The notes beneath the pieces are model-generated. The model made no database searches, was not told where the DNA came from, and worked only from the letters and a program-made list of their open reading frames with translations. This document shows, piece after piece, positions 48,626 through 57,384 of a stretch of DNA of 64,000 bases (the first letter of the stretch is position 1; each line of letters opens with the position of its first letter). The DNA comes from Candidatus Eiseniibacteriota bacterium (lineage in GTDB: Bacteria; Eisenbacteria; RBG-16-71-46): NCBI GenBank assembly GCA_016710095.1, contig JADJLL010000004.1, positions 140,876 through 204,875 on the forward strand, given 5' to 3'. Position numbers and translations under genes: made by a program.

Positions 48626-49417
48626 CTACGCCCCCGGCGGCGGCAGGAACTTCGCCATCGCGAAGCTCGCGCCCTGCGGATCCGAGACCACGGTCATGCG
48701 GCCGACACCGGGAATGTCCATCGGCGGCACCCACGTCTTGCCGCCCATCGCCGTGAGCTTCGCGTGCGAGGCGTCCACGTCGTCGACCGCGAAGTACGTC
48801 AGCCAGTGTGACGGCGCGCCGGCGCCGGGAGGCATCGGCATCATGCCGGCGATCATGTTCTTGCCGAGCGTCCACTGCGTGTACGGGCCCATGGCGCTCG
48901 CCGTGTCGTGTGCCTGCCAGCCGAACAGCCCGCCGTAGAACGTCTTCGCCTTCGCGGGGTCCGTGGCGTTGAGCTGCGTCCACGCGAGCGCGCCGGGCTC
49001 GTGCATCACGCCCACGCCGGGCGTGCCCTTGCCCTGCCACAGGTTGATCGGCGCGCCGAGCGTGTCCATGACGATCGCGAGACGGCCGTCCTCACCGACG
49101 TCGAACGGCGGCATGATCGTCGTGGCGCCGAGCGCCGCCGCCTGCTTCGCGGCTTCGTCCGCGCTCTCGACCGCGATGAACACGCCCCAATGCGTCGGAA
49201 CGCCGCGCTCGAGCATGTCGGGCGTCAGCTGGAACATTGCGGCCGAGTGGCGGCCGCCGAGCTGGAAGATGTGGTACTGGCCGCTCTCGCCCATGTCGAA
49301 ATCGAGCGCCGTCCAGCCGAACAGCTCCGCGTAGAACTTCTTCATGGCGGCGGGATCGGTCGTGGCGAGTTCGACCCAACAGAAAGTGCCGGGCGCATGC
49401 TGCGTGATCGTGGGCAT
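48626..49417 (-). CDS. Double VOC (glyoxalase/bleomycin-resistance fold) protein
   Basis: A 263-residue protein with two tandem vicinal-oxygen-chelate domains. The first (residues ~10-125) has FCWVELATTDPAAMKKFYAE, LFGW and GATTIMPPFDVGEDGRLAIV. The second (~140-260) has LAWTQLNATDPAKAKTFYGG, LFGW and MGGKTWVPPMDIPGVGRMTV. Each half contains the internal beta-alpha-beta-beta-beta repeat. Both halves keep an acidic residue at the start of the domain and a late DP/DT turn, but metal ligands cannot be assigned with confidence. Proteins of this shape are annotated as hydroxylase or glyoxalase-like; the reaction is unknown. It is a single-gene unit with its own terminator. Confidence 0.82.
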   Translation of the reverse strand: MPTITQHAPGTFCWVELATTDPAAMKKFYAELFGWTALDFDMGESGQYHIFQLGGRHSAAMFQLTPDMLERGVPTHWGVFIAVESADEAAKQAAALGATTIMPPFDVGEDGRLAIVMDTLGAPINLWQGKGTPGVGVMHEPGALAWTQLNATDPAKAKTFYGGLFGWQAHDTASAMGPYTQWTLGKNMIAGMMPMPPGAGAPSHWLTYFAVDDVDASHAKLTAMGGKTWVPPMDIPGVGRMTVVSDPQGASFAMAKFLPPPGA

Positions 49418-49600
49418 GGAAACCCTCCGAGGTGAGGCGTGAGGCGGGGATGATCAGGGCGCGGACGTTCGCCCAGCCCGCGGGGCACGGCCAGCGCCGA
49501 GCGGCGAACGCCGCGCGCGGCGACACGAGCGCGGCCGCACCGCGGCGCGCACCGCACCGCCCGCTCCCCCATCCCGCGGGAAAGCCGCCGGGCATGCGAA

Positions 49601-49624
49601 AGGGGCGCCCTCGCGGACGCCCCT
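49601..49624 (-). terminator. Terminator after the 1016-residue BNR protein gene
   Basis: AGGGGCG (49601-49607) pairs with CGCCCCT (49618-49624), extendable inwards by two G-C pairs. On the minus strand it is followed by TTCGC. It lies about 45 bases beyond the stop of the minus-strand gene at 49668. Confidence 0.6.
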
Positions 49625-49667
49625 CTCGCGCTACTCCCGCCTGCGTGACGGGCCCTGCGTACTGCGA

Positions 49668-52600
49668 TTACCGGACGATCGTCACGCGCACCGACGCGAC
49701 CTTGCCCGCCTGGGCGAGACGCGCGAAGTACACGCCCGACGAAACACCCGACGCGTCGAGCACGATGCGATGCGTGCCGGCGGCCAGCGTGCCGAGGTCC
49801 TTGCCGGCGACACGACGGCCCGTGACGTCCACGAGCTCGAGGCTCGCGGGCGACGACGAACCGAGCGACACGCTCATCTGCAGCGAGCCGCGCGCCGGGT
49901 TGGCCGACAGCGAACGCAGCGCGAACTGCGTCTCGACCGGCACGTCCACCCACACCTGGCCGAGCATGCGCTCGACGCCGTTGTGGATGACGCCGATCTT
50001 GTACTCGTAGCTGCGGCCGGCGACGACGTTCGCGTCTTCGTACGTGAGCAGGCCGTCACCGTCCGCCTGCAGGTCCTGCACGTACGCGAACTCGCCCGGG
50101 ATCGCGCGGCGATAGAGCTTCATCGACTCACGCGCGCCGTCGGCCGAGTACCACGTCATCTTCGGGTGACCGTTCACGATCTCCGAGCCGACCAGCGCGA
50201 GCTGCGTGGCGACCGGAGCGTCCAGCGAACGCTCAAACAAGCCGCGGCCGTGCGTCGCGACGCGCAGCGTGCGGCTCGTGGGCTGGATCTTCATGTCGAA
50301 CACCGACACGACCGGCATGCCCGTCGTGAACGGCGCCCACGTCGCGCCACCGTCGAAGCTCTGGTAGACGCCCACGTCCGTGCCCGCGAACACGCGCGAC
50401 GGCACCATCGCGTCGATCGCGAACGCGTTGACCGGCACGTCCGGCAGGCCGAAGCCCGACGCCGACCAGGTCGGCGTGCCCGTCATGAGGTTCGTGGTCT
50501 TCCACACGTGCTGGCCGGCGGCCAGGCCGAAGCCGCCGAAGCAGACGTAGGCCTTGTTCGGGTCGGTCGGATCGATGGCGATGCGGCCGATGTACTTCAC
50601 CGGCATGCCGGCGCCCGTCATGTTCACGAGCGTGCTCGAACCGGTCGTCGTGCCCCAGATCGTGGAGTTGTTCAGGCCGACGAGGCGCACGTTGTCGTCC
50701 GAAGGCGCGATGCCGACCGCGCTGATCGGCACACCGAGTCCGCCCGACGTCATGATGGGCGCCTGGCTGACGACGGGATTCGTGGTGCCGCCGTCCGTGG
50801 AGCGGTGCAGGCGGTCCGTCGCGTAGTAGATCGAGTTGAACGGCGAGCCCGGGCCACGCACCAGCGGCGCGTAGAAGTTCGGGTTCTCGCTCACCAGGAT
50901 GCCGTTCAGGTTCTGGCCGAACACGTTCCAGTTGCCGTCGAACGCCGCGGCGACGCTGGTCACACCCGCGTACGCCACCACGTTGTTCCGCTGGTTGAAG
51001 TACGTGTGGTACATGCGCACGTTCGAGTTGTCCGGCGCGTTCTGGTCGATCACCGTGAAGCCACCGTCACCGAAGTCGATGCGGTTCCACGTGCCGTCCG
51101 GACGGTAGTGCTGCGTACCGTTGTCCTGCGTGCCGCCGATCGAGAAGTTCGGATCGGTCGGGTGCACGTCGAGGCTCTGGTACTGGGCCGCGCTGAACGG
51201 GAATACGTTCAGGCTGATCCAGCTCGCGCCACCGTTCGTCGACTTGTAGATGCCGCCGTCGTTGCCTTCGTACACGATGCTCGGATCCGACGGCGCGAAC
51301 ACGATCGCGTGTGCGTCCGCGTGCAGACCGACGTCGCCCGCACCGGCGGCCGTGAAGCTCGCGCCGGCGTTGACCGAACGCGCGTAGACGCGCGAGCAGG
51401 TGCTGTTGCCGGCGCCACCGATGAGGATGATGTTCGCGTCGGTCGGGCTGATCGCGACCGGGAGGTCGTAGAAGCACTGGCCGCCGCAATAGCCGCCGCC
51501 GCCCGCAAGCTTCGCCGACCAGGTGAGGCCGCCGTCCACCGAACGGCGCAGGGCGCCGCTGCCGGTGGTGCACGACGTGCCGGCCGCGGTCTCGCCCGTG
51601 CCCACGATGATCGTGGTCGTGGCGCCGACGCGGTTCGCCGCGAACGTACCGCGCGCGCCGCTGACGGTCGTGACGAACGTCTGCGAGAACGTGCCGGCGC
51701 CCTTCGCGGTCGTGGTGCGGTAGATGCCGCCGTTGTTCGCCGCCGTCGTGCCGTTCGCCCAGCACAGGATCGTGTTGGCGGTCGCGTCGGTCGGGTCGTA
51801 GATCATGTCGGCGATCACCTGGTTGCCCGACACGTCCGGCGCGATGCTCGCCGCCGAAGACACCGTCAGCTTGGCGAACGACGGGCTCGCCGAGGTGGCG
51901 TTCGTCGAACGGTAGATGCCGCGCAGCGCGGTGATCGGGGGCGAGGCGCCGAACGCTTCGCCGCCCATGCCGCCGATGCCGCCCGCGGTCGAGCAGAACA
52001 CGATCGCCGGATCGCTCGGATCCACGAGGATCTTTGAGATCGAACGGCCCGTGAACGTCTTGGCGCCGATGATGTCCGTGGTCGGCGTCGGGTTGAACGG
52101 TCCGTTCAGGACCGCCGCGCCCGCCGCGTCGTCGATGCGGTAGAGACCGACACCGAAGAACGAGTCGGCCGAGCCGTTCGCTTCACCGGTGCCGACGTAG
52201 AGGATGCTCGGATCCGACGGCGCCAGCGCGAGCGAACCGATCGCGAGCGACGCGGCGTTGTCGAAGATCGGCGTCCACGAAGCGCCACCGTCGAGCGAGC
52301 GCCACACGCCGCCCTGCGCAGCGCCGACGTAGACGATGTTCGGGTTCGTCGGGTGCACGCAGATCGCGGACACACGGCCCGAGATCGCCGTGCTGACGCT
52401 GGTCGTCTGGCCGTTCGGAATGGGCCACGGACCGATCGGGGTCCACGTGCCGGCCGAAACGAACGGCGCGAGCGCGCGGCCCTGCGTGCCGAGCTGGCGC
52501 ACGGCGCCCAGTCGCGCCTGGATGAGCGCGTCGCTCGGGGCGCTGCCGTAGCGCAGCTCGTCGAAGCCGGCGCGCGCCTTCAGGTAGGCTTCCTTGTCCA

Positions 52601-52718
52601 CTTCACCAGCCAGGCCGGTGGGCAGATCGGGATCGCTTTCGATGCTCTCGGCCAGCGCGTACGTCGCGCTCGCGGCGAGCACGAACATCGCGGTGAACAG
52701 ACCAAGCCACTTCTTCAT
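49668..52718 (-). CDS. Secreted sortilin/BNR-type repeat protein with C-terminal sorting domain (copy 1)
   Basis: A 1016-residue protein. The ATG at 52718 begins a clear signal peptide (MKKWLGLFTAMFVLAASATY, ALA); the frame is open further upstream but without a start signal. A helical pro-region (EAYLKARAGFDELRYGSAPS) leads into a large propeller with Asp-box and VPS10-like repeats: WTPIGPWPIPNGQTTSVSTA, GRVSAICVHPTNPNIVYVGA, GVWRSLDGGASWTPIFDNAA, DPSILYVGTGEAN, SVNAGASFTAAGAG. The same opening is seen in exported glycosidase-like and fungalysin-type proteins, but no catalytic residues can be named. The C-terminus is an Fn3-like segment and a FlgD-Ig sorting domain (LSANPARGSLQMSVSLGSSS, DVTGRRVAGKDLGTLAAGTH, VRVTIVR). 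It is a close paralogue of 53456-56542. Confidence 0.83.
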   Translation of the reverse strand: MKKWLGLFTAMFVLAASATYALAESIESDPDLPTGLAGEVDKEAYLKARAGFDELRYGSAPSDALIQARLGAVRQLGTQGRALAPFVSAGTWTPIGPWPIPNGQTTSVSTAISGRVSAICVHPTNPNIVYVGAAQGGVWRSLDGGASWTPIFDNAASLAIGSLALAPSDPSILYVGTGEANGSADSFFGVGLYRIDDAAGAAVLNGPFNPTPTTDIIGAKTFTGRSISKILVDPSDPAIVFCSTAGGIGGMGGEAFGASPPITALRGIYRSTNATSASPSFAKLTVSSAASIAPDVSGNQVIADMIYDPTDATANTILCWANGTTAANNGGIYRTTTAKGAGTFSQTFVTTVSGARGTFAANRVGATTTIIVGTGETAAGTSCTTGSGALRRSVDGGLTWSAKLAGGGGYCGGQCFYDLPVAISPTDANIILIGGAGNSTCSRVYARSVNAGASFTAAGAGDVGLHADAHAIVFAPSDPSIVYEGNDGGIYKSTNGGASWISLNVFPFSAAQYQSLDVHPTDPNFSIGGTQDNGTQHYRPDGTWNRIDFGDGGFTVIDQNAPDNSNVRMYHTYFNQRNNVVAYAGVTSVAAAFDGNWNVFGQNLNGILVSENPNFYAPLVRGPGSPFNSIYYATDRLHRSTDGGTTNPVVSQAPIMTSGGLGVPISAVGIAPSDDNVRLVGLNNSTIWGTTTGSSTLVNMTGAGMPVKYIGRIAIDPTDPNKAYVCFGGFGLAAGQHVWKTTNLMTGTPTWSASGFGLPDVPVNAFAIDAMVPSRVFAGTDVGVYQSFDGGATWAPFTTGMPVVSVFDMKIQPTSRTLRVATHGRGLFERSLDAPVATQLALVGSEIVNGHPKMTWYSADGARESMKLYRRAIPGEFAYVQDLQADGDGLLTYEDANVVAGRSYEYKIGVIHNGVERMLGQVWVDVPVETQFALRSLSANPARGSLQMSVSLGSSSPASLELVDVTGRRVAGKDLGTLAAGTHRIVLDASGVSSGVYFARLAQAGKVASVRVTIVR

Positions 52719-52999
52719 GCGTCCTCCGGGGGATGTGGGGTACGAGTGCGCACGCCGAAGGAACGGGTCGCCCGGCGAGCCACGGTGCGACAGCAGGCGC
52801 GCAGTGTAGGAACCGTGGCCGAACAAGGACATGGAAAAGTCACGAACGCGGTCCCGCGACCCCGCCTGTTCGCCGCGACGCAACTCCTGCACGCCACACT
52901 GTTCACTCTCATCCGGGAGATGCGCCGGCGCGCCGACTCGACAGCGCACGAGCCCCTCGCGCACGATGCGCGCTCACCTCTCTTCCACCGGAGACACAC
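52719..52999. other. Divergent intergenic region, no gene seen
   Basis: These 281 bases separate the divergent BNR protein and RidA genes. The first bases (52719-52735) hold a ribosome-binding site for the minus-strand gene (CCCGGAGGACGC on that strand). The open frames that cross the region have no ribosome-binding site and no recognisable protein pattern. Promoters for both directions must lie here, but none is clear. Confidence 0.5.
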
Positions 53000-53347
53000 A
53001 TGCCCATCTCGAGACTCGCGCCGGGTCCCCGGCTTTCGGGCGTCGTGATTCACGGCGACACCGTCTACCTCGCCGGTCACGTCGTGGCCGACCGCTCGCT
53101 CGGCGTGAAGGGCCAGACCGAGGCGATCCTCAAGCGCATCGACGAACGCCTCGCCGAAGCCGGCACCGACAAGTCGCACCTGCTGTCCGTGACGATCTAC
53201 CTCGCGGACATCGCCACGTTCGACCAGATGAACGAAGCGTGGGACGCGTGGGTGGATCGCGCGTCGGCGCCCGCGCGCGCCACGGTCGGCGCTCCGCTCG
53301 CTTCGCCGGACTACCTGGTCGAGATCAGCGCGATCGCGGCGCGCTGA
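53000..53347 (+). CDS. RidA/YjgF-family protein
   Basis: A 115-residue protein starting at the ATG at 53000 behind CCGGAG. The sequence follows the RidA pattern: VVIHGDTVYLAGHVVADRSL, QTEAILKRIDERLAEAGTDK, HLLSVTIYLADIATFDQMNE, and PARATVGAPLASPDYLVEIS. The Arg in PARATV matches the residue that binds the substrate carboxylate in enamine/imine deaminases. Family members hydrolyse reactive 2-aminoacrylate or act on related imines. It is slightly shorter than the usual 125-130 residues and lies alone between two divergent or convergent BNR genes. Confidence 0.87.
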   Translation: MPISRLAPGPRLSGVVIHGDTVYLAGHVVADRSLGVKGQTEAILKRIDERLAEAGTDKSHLLSVTIYLADIATFDQMNEAWDAWVDRASAPARATVGAPLASPDYLVEISAIAAR

Positions 53348-53393
53348 AGTTCGTGGCGCCGCAGCGCCGCCGCAGCGCGAATCGCACATGCGA

Positions 53394-53423
53394 AAGGGGG
53401 CGCCCCGCAAGGAGCGCCCCCTT
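53394..53423. terminator. Bidirectional terminator between RidA and the second BNR gene
   Basis: AAGGGGGCGC (53394-53403), ten-base loop, GCGCCCCCTT (53414-53423). The stem is perfect and flanked by GCG/CGC. It separates the plus-strand stop at 53347 from the minus-strand stop at 53456. Confidence 0.72.
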
Positions 53424-53455
53424 CGCTTTGATCTCGCGCCGATCGGCGCGACGCG

Positions 53456-56400
53456 TCACTTCACGATCGTCACGCGCACCGACGCGACCTTGCCCGCCTG
53501 CGAGAGGCGCGCGAAGTACACGCCCGCCGACACGCCGCTCGCCTCGAGCGACACGCGGTGCTCGCCCGCGGCGAGCGTGCCGAGGTCGCGGCCCGCGACG
53601 CGGCGGCCGGTCACGTCCACGAGCTCGAGGCTCGCGGGAGCGGCCACGCCCACCGTCACGGCCAGCTGCAGCGTTCCGCGCGCCGGGTTCGCCGACAGCG
53701 AGCGCAGCGCGAACTTCGCCGCCAGCGGCACGTCCACCCACACGCGCCCGTAGACGCGCTCGACGCCGCCCGCGATCACGCCGACCTGGTACTCGTAGCT
53801 GCGGCCGGGCTGCGCCGAAGCGTCCTCGTACTCGATCCGGCCCGACGCATCGAGCGTGAGGTCGGTCACGAACTGCATGTCGCCCGGCACTTCGCGGCGA
53901 TAGAGGCGCACGCGCTCGGTCGACGCGTCGGTCGAGTGCCACGTCATGCGCGGATGGCCGTTCACGATCTCGGTGGCCACGACGTCCACGTCGGTCGCCA
54001 CACCCGGATCGAGCGCGCGCTCCCAGAGGCCGCGGCCGTGCGTGGCCACGCGCAGCGTGCGGCTCGAGGGCTGGATCTTCATGTCGAACACCGCGACGAC
54101 CGGCATGCCCGTCGTGTACGGCGCCCACGTCGCGCCGCCGTCGAGGCTCGTGTACATGCCCACGTCCGTGCCCGCGAACAGGCGCTGCGTGTTCGACGGA
54201 TCGATGTCGAACGCGTTGACCGGCACGTCCGGCAGCCCCGTGCCCGAGGCGGCCCAGACCGGCGCGCCGCTCATCAGGTTCGTGGTCTTCCACACGTGCT
54301 GCCCGGCCGCGACGCCGAAGCCGCCGAAGCAGACGTACGCCTTGTTCGGATCCACGGGATCGATCGTGATCCGCGAGCAGTACTTGGTGGTCGGCATGCC
54401 CGCGCCGGTCCAGTCGAGCAGCGTGGACGAGCCCGTCACGGTGCCCATGATCTTCACCGTCGTCGAGACGCCGGTCGCGTAATTGCGCGTGCTCGTCGCG
54501 ACGAGGCGCACGTTGTCGTTCGACGGCGCGATGCCGATCGCGGTGAGCACGATGCCCGTGCCGTTGATCGGCGCCTGGCTCACGGTGGGATTCGTCAGCC
54601 CGCCGTCGCCCGAGCGGTGCAACCGGTCGGTGCCGTAGTAGATCGAGTTGAACGGGCTGCCGGGGCCGCGCACGAGCGGCGCGTAGAACTGGCAGTACTC
54701 GGTGAGCGCGATGCCGTTGGCGCCCTGGCCGTAGACGGGCCAGTTGCCTTCGAAAGCGTCGGCGCGCGTCGTGACCGAGGCGTACGCGACGACCGCGTTC
54801 CGCTGGTTGTAGTACGTGTGGTACATGCGCACGTTCGTCGTGTCGGTGGCGTTCTGGTCGATGACCGCGAACCCGCCGTCGCCGAAGTCCACACGGTCCC
54901 ACGTGCCGGAGGGCGAGTAGAGGTTCGTGCCGTTGTCCTGCGTGCCGCCGATCGAGAAGTTCGCGTTCGTCGGGTGCACGTCGAGCGACTGGAACTGCGT
55001 CGCGCTGAACGGGTACACGTTCAGGCTCGTCCACGTGGCGCCGGCGTCGGTGGACTTGTAGATGCCGCCGTCGTTGCCTTCGTACACGATGTTCGCGTTC
55101 GAAGGAGCGAACTCGATGGCGTGCGCGTCGGCGTGCAGGCCCAGATCGCCCACGCCGGCCGCGGTGAACGTGGCGCCGCCGTCGGTCGAGCGCGCGTAGA
55201 CGCGCGAGCACGTGCTGTTGCCGGCGCCGCCGATGAGGATGATGTTGGCGTTCACCGGGCTGATCGCGACGGGCAGGTCGTAGAAGCACTGGCCGCCGCA
55301 GTAGCCGCCGCCGCCCGCGAGCTTCGCCGACCACGTCGCGCCGCCGTCGGTCGAGCGGCGCAGCACGCCGTTGGCCGTGGTGCACGACGTGCCGGTCGCC
55401 AGCTCGCCCGTGCCCACGATCATCGTGGTCACGCCGCCGGCGCGAGTCACCGCGAACGTGCCGCGCACGTTGGAGACCGTGGTCACGAACGTCTGCGTGA
55501 AGGCCGGCGTCGCGGCGCGTGCGTTGGTCGTGCGATAGATGCCGCCGTTGAGCGCCGTGGTCGTGCCGTACACCCAGCACACGAGCGTGTTGCCCGTGGC
55601 GTCGGCCGGGTCGTAGGCCATGTCCGTCACGATCAGGTTGCCCGTCACGTCGGGCGCGACGCTGCTCGACGCGGTCACGGTGAGCTTCGTGAAGGAGGGA
55701 TTCGCGCTCGTGCCGTCGGTCGAGCGATAGATGCCGCGCAGGGCCGTCACGGGCGGAGACGCGGCGAGCGCTTCACCGCCCACGCCGCCCACGCCGCTCG
55801 ACACCGCGCAGAACACGGTCGCCGGATCGCTCGCGTCCACGAGAATCTTCGAGATCGAGCGGCCGGTGAAGGTCTTCGCGCCGAGCACGTCGTTGGTCGG
55901 CGTGGGATTGAACGGGCCGTGCAGCACCGGCGAGCTCGTCGCGTTCTCCACGCGATAGAGCCCGACGCCGAAGTAGGAATCGGCCGAGAGGTTCGCCTCG
56001 CCCGTGCCCACGTAGAGGATCGTCGGATCGTTCGGCGCCAGCGCGAGCGAGCCGATCGACAACGAAGCGGCCCCGTCGAAGATGGCCGTCCAGCTCGCGC
56101 CGCCGTTGAGCGAGCGCCACACGCCGCCCTGCGCCGTGCCCACGAACACGATGTTGGCGTTCGTCGGGTGCACCGCGATCGCCGTCACGCGGCCCGAGAC
56201 CGCGGTCACCACGGTCGTGGTCTGGCCGTTCGGGATCGGCCAGGGGCCGATCGGCGACCAGAAGCCTTCCGCGGCGAAGGGCGCGAGCGCGCTCGCCTGC
56301 ATGCCGAGTTCGCGCACGGCGCCGACGCGCGCCTGGATCAACTGCTCGCTCGGCGCACCGCCGTAGCGCACTTCGTCGAACGCGGCGCGGGCGCGCAGGT

Positions 56401-56542
56401 ATTCACCCTTGTCCACTTCGTGGCCGAGGAACCCGGGAACGTCCGGGTCGTTCGCCGGTTCGGCCGCATGCGCGAGAGGCGCGAACACGCTCGCGAGCGC
56501 GAGCAGGGCGACGGTGAACACAGTGAGTCCATGCTTCTTCAT
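53456..56542 (-). CDS. Secreted sortilin/BNR-type repeat protein with C-terminal sorting domain (copy 2)
   Basis: A 1028-residue paralogue of the protein at 49668-52718, collinear over its full length. The ATG at 56542 opens the signal peptide (MKKHGLTVFTVALLALASVF through AHAAE). The pro-region EYLRARAAFDEVRYGGAPSE and the opening propeller phrase FWSPIGPWPIPNGQTTTVVT correspond closely to the other copy. Repeats include AVHPTNANIVFVGTAQGGVW, SLNGGASWTAIFDG, SLDGGATWAPYTTGMP. The C-terminal sorting domain is almost the same (LSANPARGTLQLAVTVGVAA, VTGRRVAGRDLGTLAAGEHR, VRVTIVK). A ten-residue insertion near 54440-54490 distinguishes the copies (TSTRNYATGVST). Likely exported by the same route; ligand or substrate unknown. 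Confidence 0.83.
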   Translation of the reverse strand: MKKHGLTVFTVALLALASVFAPLAHAAEPANDPDVPGFLGHEVDKGEYLRARAAFDEVRYGGAPSEQLIQARVGAVRELGMQASALAPFAAEGFWSPIGPWPIPNGQTTTVVTAVSGRVTAIAVHPTNANIVFVGTAQGGVWRSLNGGASWTAIFDGAASLSIGSLALAPNDPTILYVGTGEANLSADSYFGVGLYRVENATSSPVLHGPFNPTPTNDVLGAKTFTGRSISKILVDASDPATVFCAVSSGVGGVGGEALAASPPVTALRGIYRSTDGTSANPSFTKLTVTASSSVAPDVTGNLIVTDMAYDPADATGNTLVCWVYGTTTALNGGIYRTTNARAATPAFTQTFVTTVSNVRGTFAVTRAGGVTTMIVGTGELATGTSCTTANGVLRRSTDGGATWSAKLAGGGGYCGGQCFYDLPVAISPVNANIILIGGAGNSTCSRVYARSTDGGATFTAAGVGDLGLHADAHAIEFAPSNANIVYEGNDGGIYKSTDAGATWTSLNVYPFSATQFQSLDVHPTNANFSIGGTQDNGTNLYSPSGTWDRVDFGDGGFAVIDQNATDTTNVRMYHTYYNQRNAVVAYASVTTRADAFEGNWPVYGQGANGIALTEYCQFYAPLVRGPGSPFNSIYYGTDRLHRSGDGGLTNPTVSQAPINGTGIVLTAIGIAPSNDNVRLVATSTRNYATGVSTTVKIMGTVTGSSTLLDWTGAGMPTTKYCSRITIDPVDPNKAYVCFGGFGVAAGQHVWKTTNLMSGAPVWAASGTGLPDVPVNAFDIDPSNTQRLFAGTDVGMYTSLDGGATWAPYTTGMPVVAVFDMKIQPSSRTLRVATHGRGLWERALDPGVATDVDVVATEIVNGHPRMTWHSTDASTERVRLYRREVPGDMQFVTDLTLDASGRIEYEDASAQPGRSYEYQVGVIAGGVERVYGRVWVDVPLAAKFALRSLSANPARGTLQLAVTVGVAAPASLELVDVTGRRVAGRDLGTLAAGEHRVSLEASGVSAGVYFARLSQAGKVASVRVTIVK

Positions 56543-56731
56543 GACTTCGCCTCCGGGGGAGATCGGTGTCGTGAGGGCAGAACGAGCGCGGCACCGTTCG
56601 AGGGGCGCCGGATCGAGACGATATTCCCGAAAAGTGTATCGCGGCGCGGGGGGCCCGTGGCGGGATTTTCTGCGCCGCCGGGCGGGATTCCGGCCACTCG
56701 ATCGGTGGGGCAGAACGCGCAAAAACGCGAA

Positions 56732-56753
56732 GAGCGCCGGTTTCCCGGCGCTC
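56732..56753 (-). terminator. Rho-independent terminator of the DinB-like gene
   Basis: GAGCGCCGG (56732-56740) and CCGGCGCTC (56745-56753) form a perfect nine-pair stem with loop TTTC. On the minus strand the stem is followed by TTCGCGTTTTTG, giving a genuine T run, unlike most hairpins in this window. Confidence 0.78.
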
Positions 56754-56783
56754 TCGCACACTTCCCCGCGGCCGAGGCGGCCG

Positions 56784-57287
56784 TTACATGCTGCCTTCGT
56801 CGGCACTCGGCCCGTAGAGCGCCGGCACCTTGGCGCCCGTCAGGCGCAGGTAGATCGTGAGCTGGCCGCGGTGATGGATCATGTGGTTCATCACGAACGT
56901 GCGCATGGTCGCGACGCGCGGCATCGAGAAGTGGACCACCTCGCCCGAGCGGCCGGTCCACGTGCCCATCATCTGCTCGTCCGTCGCTCGGGCCAGCTCG
57001 GCGCGCGCGGACGCGAAGTTCTGGTCGAACTCGGCGAGCAGCGCCGCGGTGTTCGCCGGCTCTTCGTACTTCGGCGCCGGAAGCGTGGCGAAGTCGATCT
57101 CGTCGGTCGTGAGCGTCATGAACGCCCACTTCGGCACGGTCGCCAGGTGCATGGCGAGCTGGCCCATCATCCAGGACTTCTCGTGCGGGCGGAACGCGAA
57201 GTGCTCCTTCGCACAACGCTCCAGCGCGACGCGCGTCTGCGCCATCTCGTGATCGAACTCGGGAAGCAAAGCGTCCTTGATCGCCAT
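56784..57287 (-). CDS. DinB-like putative metalloprotein
   Basis: A 167-residue four-helix-bundle protein of the DinB/YfiT group. The three histidines that bind metal in this family are present: H47 in MGQLAMHLAT, and H135 and H139 in MNHMIHHRGQL. Helix 1 (LPEFDHEMAQTRVALERCAK) and the WMMGQLAMHLA helix are typical. Members include DNA-damage-induced proteins and thiol-dependent transferases that use bacillithiol or mycothiol; the substrate here cannot be inferred. It is a single-gene unit with its own terminator. Confidence 0.82.
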   Translation of the reverse strand: MAIKDALLPEFDHEMAQTRVALERCAKEHFAFRPHEKSWMMGQLAMHLATVPKWAFMTLTTDEIDFATLPAPKYEEPANTAALLAEFDQNFASARAELARATDEQMMGTWTGRSGEVVHFSMPRVATMRTFVMNHMIHHRGQLTIYLRLTGAKVPALYGPSADEGSM

Positions 57288-57384
57288 CGTGCCGCCACTC
57301 CTTTGAGGTGTTCACGGCCTCCGGCCGCGTGTGGCGCGTGCCGGAAGCCGATCGTGATGCGGGGATGTGTGGTGTTTCGAAACG

